Positions 59,028 to 64,000 of a DNA stretch of 64,000 nt are shown here, one piece after another; the stretch's first letter is position 1; each line of letters starts with the position of its first letter. The notes beneath the pieces were generated by a model. It had not been told where the DNA came from, did not search any database, and was given only the letters and a program-made list of their open reading frames with translations. The DNA comes from Salinibacterium sp. M195 (lineage in GTDB: Bacteria > Actinomycetota > Actinomycetes > Actinomycetales > Microbacteriaceae): contig NZ_CP040814.1 of NCBI RefSeq assembly GCF_019443965.1, positions 868,001 to 932,000 of the forward strand, written 5' to 3'. A program made the translations under genes and the position numbers.

Positions 59028-60383
59028 TTAGAACTCGGGGATCTGCACCCGTTCTTCGCTAGCGCCGGCGAACGCCAAGCGGAGTGCTTCGCGCACATGG
59101 GCGGCGTCTGCATCGATGATGGTGCTGAAGCCGAGCCTCGTGGCTTCTGCCCGACGTTGTTTAGCGGAGGAAGCCGGGCGAATCTCCCCGGCCAAACTGA
59201 TTTCGCCAACCGCGGCCATGCCCGGCGCGTAAGCCTTATCTTTGTACGCGCTCGCAATGGCAAGAGCTATCGCAAGGTCGGCACCGGGTTCGGTGACGCG
59301 GATGCCGCCAACAGTCGAGACGTAGACGTCGAATCCGGAGAGGGGAATTCCCGCTCGCCGCTCGAGTACCGCAAGAAGCATTGCGACACGGGAGGCATCG
59401 ACGCCGTTGACGACGCGACGCGGTTGGGGTGCTTGTGACTTCACGATGAGTGCTTGTACTTCAACGGGGAGCGCACGTCTGCCCTCTAGGGCGATGGTGA
59501 CGCAGGTGCCGCTGACGGGCTGGCGAGCGTGCGAAAGGAAGAGGCCGCTGGGGTCAGCCACTTCGGCGATGCCCTCGCCCGTCATCTCGAAGCAACCGAC
59601 CTCTTCTGTGGAGCCGAAGCGGTTCTTGTGGGCGCGAACGAAGCGCAGCGCCGTCTGGCGGTCGCCTTCGAATTGGAGCACGACATCCACGAGATGCTCG
59701 AGGAGTCGGGGACCGGCGATGTTGCCGTCTTTGGTGACGTGACCGACGAGCAGCACGGGCAGGTTGCGGTCTTTGCTCACCCTGATCAGGGTGGAGGCTA
59801 CTTCGCGCACTTGCGATGGACCACCGGCAATGCCCTCGGTGGCCGCGGACGCAACGGTCTGCACGGAGTCGACGATCACGAGTTGCGGTTTGACGTGGTC
59901 GATCTGGCCGAGGATGGTGCCGAGATCGGTTTCGGCGGCGAGAAAGAGCGAAGGGTGCAGGGCATTAGTGCGCTCAGCGCGCAGGCGCACTTGGCTTACC
60001 GATTCTTCGGCGGTGACATAGAGCACGCGCTGCCCGGATGCTGCCGCCCGCGAAGCAACTTCAAGGAGCAGCGTTGACTTGCCGACGCCGGGCTCGCCGC
60101 TCAACAGAATGGCAGCCCCGGGAACAACGCCGCCGCCAAGCACTCGGTCGAATTCGTTGATGCCGCTTGGCCAGTGCGCTACAGACTCAGCGCCGATTTC
60201 GGTGATCGATCGCGCGCCGCTGGCGTCGGATACCGCAACGGTGGCGACGCGTTTGGTGATGCCGGTGGCGGCGCCCGCGTCGGTTACGGTGCCCCACTGC
60301 TGGCACTCGCCACAGCGGCCTACCCATTTGATGGAGGTCCAGCCGCACTCAGTGCAGCGAAAATTACTTACAGCTCGGGCCAT
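59028..60383 (-). CDS. radA: DNA repair protein RadA
   Basis: 451 residues. The N-terminal zinc finger is FRCTECGWTSIKWVGRCGEC (two CxxC pairs). The RecA-like ATPase has Walker A GEPGVGKSTLLLEV and the RadA-specific KNRFGSTEEVGCFEM. The C-terminal Lon-like domain starts near 290 (VEVQALIVKSQAPQPRRVVN, DVYVSTVGGIRVTEPGADLA) and lacks protease activity. RadA helps branch migration and processing of recombination intermediates. It is monocistronic, 79 bases downstream of the CsoR-type regulator gene on the same strand, and convergent with DUF2510. Confidence 0.96.
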   Translation of the reverse strand: MARAVSNFRCTECGWTSIKWVGRCGECQQWGTVTDAGAATGITKRVATVAVSDASGARSITEIGAESVAHWPSGINEFDRVLGGGVVPGAAILLSGEPGVGKSTLLLEVASRAAASGQRVLYVTAEESVSQVRLRAERTNALHPSLFLAAETDLGTILGQIDHVKPQLVIVDSVQTVASAATEGIAGGPSQVREVASTLIRVSKDRNLPVLLVGHVTKDGNIAGPRLLEHLVDVVLQFEGDRQTALRFVRAHKNRFGSTEEVGCFEMTGEGIAEVADPSGLFLSHARQPVSGTCVTIALEGRRALPVEVQALIVKSQAPQPRRVVNGVDASRVAMLLAVLERRAGIPLSGFDVYVSTVGGIRVTEPGADLAIALAIASAYKDKAYAPGMAAVGEISLAGEIRPASSAKQRRAEATRLGFSTIIDADAAHVREALRLAFAGASEERVQIPEF

Positions 60384-60462
60384 GATTCCACCCTAGGTGG
60401 CACGACCGACACTGTTTGGCGTGCACGGTGGTCTGGGGGAGCGGCGTGCACCCTGCTGAATG

Positions 60463-60819
60463 TTAGGCGAGAGTGAGAAACAGTTTCTCGATGTCTTCTG
60501 ACGACATTCCATCGTGGCTGCCTTGGCCATCCGCGTCATCGACAGCGCACGATTGCAAGGCATTGGCGATGATCATGAAGCCGGCACGGTCGAGCGCTTT
60601 GCTCACCGCTGCTAGTTGGGTAACGACGTCTTTGCAGTTCGAATCGGGTCCGATGGATTCGGTGAGTGCGCGGAGCTGTCCTTCGGCACGCTTAAGGCGA
60701 TTCATGACCTTGCGCATGGCTTCGGGGTCGTGCCCGGTTGGCGCAGTCGCAGTCGCAGTCGCAGTCTCAGCAGCAGCAGCAGTCGCGTCGTCCGCGTCGC
60801 GGGTGGCGATGTCGTTCAT
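60463..60819 (-). CDS. CsoR/FrmR-family repressor, CstR-like (two Cys, no His)
   Basis: 118 residues from ATG 60819 with AAGGAG upstream; the longer frame starts inside the rhodanese gene and is rejected. A 28-residue Ala/Thr-rich extension, partly encoded by a GTCGCA/GCA microsatellite, precedes the DUF156 fold RKVMNRLKRAEGQLRALTES. The conserved cysteines are Cys62 and Cys91 (spacing 29), but the copper-ligand His expected four residues before the second Cys is Ala87. This is the CstR pattern, which senses sulfane sulfur through a Cys-Cys disulfide or polysulfide, not copper. It lies in an operon with two rhodanese proteins behind a G-tract operator. Sensor type is inferred. Confidence 0.85.
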   Translation of the reverse strand: MNDIATRDADDATAAAAETATATATAPTGHDPEAMRKVMNRLKRAEGQLRALTESIGPDSNCKDVVTQLAAVSKALDRAGFMIIANALQSCAVDDADGQGSHDGMSSEDIEKLFLTLA

Positions 60820-60821
60820 GG

Positions 60822-61124
60822 CTAGTTCTCCTTCTTCACTGGCAGACCTGCGTTTCGCCAAGCGGACGTTCCGCCGTCGACATTGACCGCGTCGAAGCCT
60901 TGGGTGCTCAGCCATTCGACCGCTTGAGCGCTGCGTCCGCCGCTTTCGCAGATGACATACACGGTGTCATCGCGGTCGATTTCTTCGACGCGGGCAACGA
61001 GCTCTCCGAGCGGAATGCTCGCAGCGGTTGGCGCATGCCCCGACACGTATTCGACGGGTTCGCGCACGTCGATGATCACGGGATTGGCCAGCTCGGAGAG
61101 GGTTGTGGTGTCAACGGTGTTCAT
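60822..61124 (-). CDS. Rhodanese-like sulfurtransferase
   Basis: 100 residues from ATG 61124, two bases before the CstR-like gene. A single rhodanese domain with NPVIIDVREPVEYVSGHAPT and the catalytic Cys59 in VICESGGRSAQ. CESGGRS is the persulfide-carrying loop of single-domain enzymes such as GlpE/PspE. It moves sulfane sulfur between thiols. It is the second gene of the operon CoADR-rhodanese / rhodanese / regulator. Confidence 0.9.
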   Translation of the reverse strand: MNTVDTTTLSELANPVIIDVREPVEYVSGHAPTAASIPLGELVARVEEIDRDDTVYVICESGGRSAQAVEWLSTQGFDAVNVDGGTSAWRNAGLPVKKEN

Positions 61125-61178
61125 AGTGTGTTCCTTGCGGTTGTGCGAGAGGGATGAGGGTGAGCAGCGTGCGTCGGG

Positions 61179-62834
61179 TTAGGCAGTTGCCGCAGACCAC
61201 GTGCGGTAGCCGCCGTCGAGGTTCACGGCGTCGTAGCCGTGCTGGGCGAGGATGCGCACAGCGGTGTGGCCGCGCTGGCCGACTTGGCAGTGCACGATCA
61301 CGCGGCGGTCGCCGATTTCGCTCAGGCGACCGCGGAGGTCGTCGAGGGGAATGTTGACGGCGTGGGGGATGGCGCCCCGCCCAAATTCGGCGGCGGTGCG
61401 AACATCCACCAGCAGGGTTCCTGCGGCGAGTTCCGCGTCGATTTCGTGCCACTGAATTGAGGCGCTCAAGCCGTCACGCAAGTTTTTGGCAACATAACCG
61501 AGGTGGTTGATGGGGTCTTTGGCTGACCCGTATTGCGGAGCATAGGCGAGCTCAAGGTCGGCAAGGGCGCTTGCGGTGAGGCCAGCGCTCACAGCGGTAG
61601 CGAGAACATCCATCCGCTTATCAACACCATCCCGGCCAACCGCCTGGGCTCCGAGGATGAGATCGGTATCGGCGTCAACGATCAACTTGAGCGAAAGAGA
61701 TTCGGCGCCGGGGTAGTAGCCGGCGTGCGAAACGGGGTGCGTGTGGATGACACGGATGTTGTGCCCGGCAGCCCGAAGCGCTCGCTCGGTAGAACCGAGG
61801 CTTGCCACAGTGAGGTCGAAGACACCAACGATGGCGGTGCCGAGAGCCGGCCTCGAGCTCGCCTCGTCGCCCGCAAGCGTGTCGGCGAGATAGCGACCGT
61901 CGCGGTTGGCGGGACCAGCAAGCGCTACGAGTTCGTGCTCGCCACTGATCGCGCCGAGTTTCTCGGCGACATCGCCCACCGCATAGACGTGGGGTTCGCT
62001 GGTCTGGTAACCAGCAGTGACCCGGATGCCACCAGCGGCGCCCACAGCGAGACCCGCGTGAACTGCGAGCCCATTGTCGGGTCGCACCCCAACGGCCGCA
62101 ACGACGACGTTCGCCGCAACGCTAGAGCCGTCACTGAGTTGGACGGTGGAGTCATGCACCGCAACAGCTTCGGTGCCGAGCCGCAGGTCGACGCCGTTCT
62201 CGCGCAGGTGCGCTTCGACGGGGGTGACCATTTCGGAATCAAGAGTGCCGAGTACGTGGGCCGGGCGCTGCACGAGGGTGACTTTGAGGCCGCGCTTGGC
62301 GAGGTTCTCCGCCATCTCGACGCCGATGTAGCCGGCGCCCAAGACGACGACGTTCGCGGTCGCGGGGTCGAGATCGCCGAGAGAAGAGTGGAGGGCGTCA
62401 ACGTCTTCGATGTTGCGGAGCACGAGCATCCGCTCACTGCTGGGGATCGCCGGAAGCGTGGCGCTCGCGCCGGTAGCAATGACGAGTTCGTCGAAACGTT
62501 CGGTGCTTGTGGTGTCGTCGACGCTGTTGTGCACGGTGATGGTGCGCCCACTGGGGCTGATAGCGGTGACGTTGTGGTTGACGCGAACGTCGAGGCCGAA
62601 GCGGCTGCCGAGGCTGGCCGGGGTTTGGAGGAGCAGTTCGTCGCGTTCGGTGATGACCCCGCCGAGGTAATAGGCAAGGCCGCAGTTGGCGAAGGAGACG
62701 TGACCGCTGCGCTCGAAGATGATAATTTCGGCGTGCTCATCGCGGCGTCGCATGCGTGTGGCGAAGGACATTCCGGCGGCGACTCCACCAATAACGAGGA
62801 TGCGGCGAGTACGGTCTGTAGTGCTGGTAGTCAT
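61179..62834 (-). CDS. CoA-disulfide reductase-rhodanese fusion (CoADR-RHD)
   Basis: 551 residues from ATG 62834; a longer frame starts upstream in the operator and is rejected. The FAD-binding ILVIGGVAAGMSFATRMRR is followed by the active-site cysteine Cys51 in HVSFANCGLAYYLGG, as in CoA-disulfide and CoA-persulfide reductases. The NAD(P)H site is NVVVLGAGYIGVEMAENLAK. The dimerisation domain ends near 455 and is fused to a rhodanese domain with catalytic Cys516 in VHCQVGQRGH. The enzyme reduces CoA-persulfide or polysulfide. It is the first gene of a sulfur operon with a perfect CsoR/CstR-type operator 8 bases ahead of the start codon. Confidence 0.93.
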   Translation of the reverse strand: MTTSTTDRTRRILVIGGVAAGMSFATRMRRRDEHAEIIIFERSGHVSFANCGLAYYLGGVITERDELLLQTPASLGSRFGLDVRVNHNVTAISPSGRTITVHNSVDDTTSTERFDELVIATGASATLPAIPSSERMLVLRNIEDVDALHSSLGDLDPATANVVVLGAGYIGVEMAENLAKRGLKVTLVQRPAHVLGTLDSEMVTPVEAHLRENGVDLRLGTEAVAVHDSTVQLSDGSSVAANVVVAAVGVRPDNGLAVHAGLAVGAAGGIRVTAGYQTSEPHVYAVGDVAEKLGAISGEHELVALAGPANRDGRYLADTLAGDEASSRPALGTAIVGVFDLTVASLGSTERALRAAGHNIRVIHTHPVSHAGYYPGAESLSLKLIVDADTDLILGAQAVGRDGVDKRMDVLATAVSAGLTASALADLELAYAPQYGSAKDPINHLGYVAKNLRDGLSASIQWHEIDAELAAGTLLVDVRTAAEFGRGAIPHAVNIPLDDLRGRLSEIGDRRVIVHCQVGQRGHTAVRILAQHGYDAVNLDGGYRTWSAATA

Positions 62835-62841
62835 TCGCCAA

Positions 62842-62861
62842 GCATACCCCTGGGGGTATGC
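62842..62861. promoter_or_regulatory. CsoR/CstR-type G-tract operator
   Basis: GCATACCCCTGGGGGTATGC is a palindrome with perfect nine-base arms (GCATACCCC/GGGGTATGC) around TG and matches the DUF156-regulator operator style (ATACCCC..GGGGTAT). It is placed directly upstream of the CoADR-rhodanese start, between it and the divergent membrane-protein gene at 62974. The regulator encoded at 60463-60819 is the obvious ligand. Confidence 0.85.
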
Positions 62862-62973
62862 GGAAAGCGAACTGCAGGGACGCCTGGGCATCGTGGGGTG
62901 CTGATTTTACGTCGAAAGTGCGAGCATTCTTCGTTACGAGTACCTACGATGGAAATACGACCAAGGGAGCATC

Positions 62974-63585
62974 GTGGCAGCAGATGGCAAGAAAATTGAC
63001 CCTCGATTCGACCCGGCGTTTCAACGCGGGTATCCGAATGGCCCACAAGCTGGGCAATCAGACGCTGTTCGAGCATCGCGAACGGTAGACGCCCTTCGAG
63101 GCGACGCCGCCGAATCCCAGTACTCTCGGACGCCGAGCCAACCGCCGTCGACAGCTCAGGCTGCCCAGGAAGCTCAGGCTGGACAGCCGACCGCTAGCCC
63201 GACATCCAGCCGAAGCACCACTGCGGTCGCCCCCGAAGGAAACCCCGCACCGTTCGGCGACGAGCAGCTGGCGCCGCAATCGCACTATGTGGATGACGCG
63301 GGTGCGCTCGCCGAGATTGCCCCGGCGCCGACGCGCAAGAGCCTCGCGCGCAACCCCTGGATCTACGTGCTCTGGCTGGTCGGCGTTATCGGTGTGGCGG
63401 TCGGTGCGGGTGTCCAAGTGTGGACCTACGCGGTCTACTACCGCTCCAACGGGCCCGTACTAACCGGGTTCGATTGGATTCAAGGATTGCAGGCGGCTTC
63501 GCCAGCGATGTCGCAGGTCGGAGCGATCTGTATCGGGTTCGCTCTGCTCGTGCACGCCCTCAACTGGATGCGCAACAACCAGTGA
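62974..63585 (+). CDS. Two-helix membrane protein of unknown function
   Basis: 203 residues from GTG 62974 with GGGAG at short spacing. The first 120 residues are hydrophilic, rich in Gln, Ala, Ser and Pro and probably disordered (QPPSTAQAAQEAQAGQPTAS). Two hydrophobic segments follow (about 129-150 and 178-197) with a short outside loop. The protein ends HALNWMRNNQ. No family is recognised, though similar Pro/Gln-rich two-helix proteins occur in Microbacteriaceae. Its divergent promoter region shares the G-tract operator with the sulfur operon, so co-regulation is possible but unproven. Confidence 0.75.
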   Translation: MAADGKKIDPRFDPAFQRGYPNGPQAGQSDAVRASRTVDALRGDAAESQYSRTPSQPPSTAQAAQEAQAGQPTASPTSSRSTTAVAPEGNPAPFGDEQLAPQSHYVDDAGALAEIAPAPTRKSLARNPWIYVLWLVGVIGVAVGAGVQVWTYAVYYRSNGPVLTGFDWIQGLQAASPAMSQVGAICIGFALLVHALNWMRNNQ

Positions 63586-63621
63586 ACGCACCACCCCGAG
63601 ATCTGTACTAAACTCTCTCCC

Positions 63622-63708
63622 GGTACCGTGTCCGAGCGGCCGAAGGTGCAACTCTCGAAAAGTTGTGTGTGTGAAAGCGCACCGTGGGTTCAAATCCCAC
63701 CGGTACCG
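63622..63708 (+). tRNA. tRNA-Ser(CGA)
   Basis: GGTACCG pairs with CGGTACC to give the acceptor stem; discriminator G is followed by encoded CCA (63709-63711). The anticodon stem CAACT/AGTTG holds loop CTCGAAA with anticodon CGA. A long variable arm (about 16 bases) is present, as expected for a class II tRNA, and the T-arm GTGGGTTCAAATCCCAC is canonical. A terminator begins seven bases after the discriminator. Confidence 0.97.
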
Positions 63709-63714
63709 CCAAAG

Positions 63715-63749
63715 AAAAGCCCCGCATTCCGAGTGAATGCGGGGCTTTT
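63715..63749 (+). terminator. Intrinsic terminator of tRNA-Ser
   Basis: AAAAGCCCCGCATTC and GAATGCGGGGCTTTT are exact reverse complements around a five-base loop (CGAGT); the run of T ends the signal. It lies directly behind the tRNA. Confidence 0.9.
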
Positions 63750-63785
63750 CTGTTTCTGTTTACAGCGCGCCCGGCCCGCACCAAA

Positions 63786-63828
63786 GTGACCCCGAAATGA
63801 GGGGCAACGGCCTCATTTTGGGGGTCAC
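63786..63828. repeat. Long imperfect inverted repeat
   Basis: GTGACCCCGAAATGAGG (63786-63802) and CCTCATTTTGGGGGTCAC (63811-63828) are reverse complements with one mismatch and one extra base, separated by GGCAACGG. The element sits between the tRNA-Ser terminator and the next gene. It is not followed by a T-run. It could be a repeat family member, an operator or a processed RNA hairpin. Confidence 0.6.
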
Positions 63829-63884
63829 AATGCAGTATTTGTCCCCCGATCGCCCCCGGAAGAGGGGACTATACGGTCGCTAAC

Positions 63885-64000
63885 GTGTCGCGTAGCGTTC
63901 ACTTCGTGGGGAAAACCGGGGGGTTTCGAGCGCGGCGCACAGTCGTCCGCGCGTTTGGCATGCTGACGATTCTGGGAGTGCTGGCTACTGGCTTGGCGCT
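63885..64000 (+). CDS. N-terminus of an exported protein (cut by window edge)
   Basis: GTG 63885 opens a frame that is still open at base 64000 (38 codons). After a basic stretch (FRARRTVVRAF) comes the hydrophobic MLTILGVLATGLAL, a signal peptide or signal anchor. A TATACG -10-like hexamer lies 12 bases upstream with no ribosome binding site, so it may be leaderless; GTG 63906 is an in-frame alternative. The identity cannot be told from the fragment. Confidence 0.5.
   Translation, partial: MSRSVHFVGKTGGFRARRTVVRAFGMLTILGVLATGLA

Noticed and set aside
61533..62999. 488-codon plus-strand frame opposite the CoADR-rhodanese gene
   Set aside because: Shadow of a clearly recognisable enzyme; the product is Gly/Asp/Ala-rich without motifs and crosses the operator.

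Overview
The window looks like ordinary chromosome from a high-GC actinobacterium, most probably of the family Microbacteriaceae. The reasons are the gene order folE-folP-folB-folK-DUF3180-PH-PH-DUF2520-panC-lysS downstream of ftsH, hpt and tilS; frequent GTG starts with 1-4 bp start/stop overlaps; DtxR-type iron boxes; TANNNT-like -10 elements; short ArgA-type glutamate acetyltransferase, ClpC and RadA homologues; and many GCGGATGC/GCATCCGC octamers. The genus cannot be fixed from the sequence alone.

Layout. 1-1165: the left edge cuts a winged-helix/nucleotidyltransferase gene that faces away from a membrane-anchored XRE regulator. 1190-6228: a ferric-siderophore uptake cluster (reductase, two FecCD permeases, ATPase, binding lipoprotein) under two DtxR-like boxes. 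6330-13731: thioredoxin, an acyl-CoA oxidase-like dehydrogenase, a DHA2 MFS exporter, a TspO-like protein, a zinc metallopeptidase and a true two-cysteine formylglycine-generating enzyme. 13949-15402: a small anchored protein of unknown function, a 12-unit hexanucleotide array, a 17-bp tandem array and a decayed SnoaL-like gene. 15451-15776: tRNA-Glu, tRNA-Asp and tRNA-Phe on the minus strand. 16036-32899: housekeeping genes (M23 peptidase, inositol phosphatase, ppa, tilS, hpt, serine hydrolase, ftsH, folate operon, panC, lysS and three tiny membrane proteins). 32896-41604: a LacI-controlled galactoside regulon with beta-galactosidase, ABC importer and alpha-galactosidase. 41623-50998, minus strand: pirin, a C39-like peptidase, an oligopeptide ABC importer whose binding-protein gene is in frame with a LysR regulator, and a DUF2975/HTH pair. 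51148-58899: paired novel lipoproteins, clpC, argA and small envelope proteins. 59028-62861: radA and a CstR-like/rhodanese/CoA-disulfide-reductase persulfide operon with a perfect G-tract operator. 62974-64000: a membrane protein, tRNA-Ser(CGA) and the start of an exported protein.

How the genes work together. The iron cluster imports and reduces ferric siderophores; no siderophore synthesis gene is visible. The galactoside cluster takes up an oligosaccharide and hydrolyses it in the cytoplasm. It has no ATPase of its own, so a shared MsiK-type ATPase is likely, and three near-identical palindromes in the lacI/beta-galactosidase gap are the likely operators. The opp-like operon may couple peptide import to a cytosolic peptidase. 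The sulfur operon pairs a regulator with two cysteines and no CsoR histidine with two sulfurtransferase proteins, which fits sensing of sulfane sulfur better than copper.

The observations most worth a second look are the continuous LysR-lipoprotein reading frame (47356-50028), the tandem-repeat tract at 14445-14833, the persulfide operon with its operator, the three-operator galactoside control region and the paired lipoproteins at 51148-53363. Function calls rest on motif recognition by eye; no database search was run.
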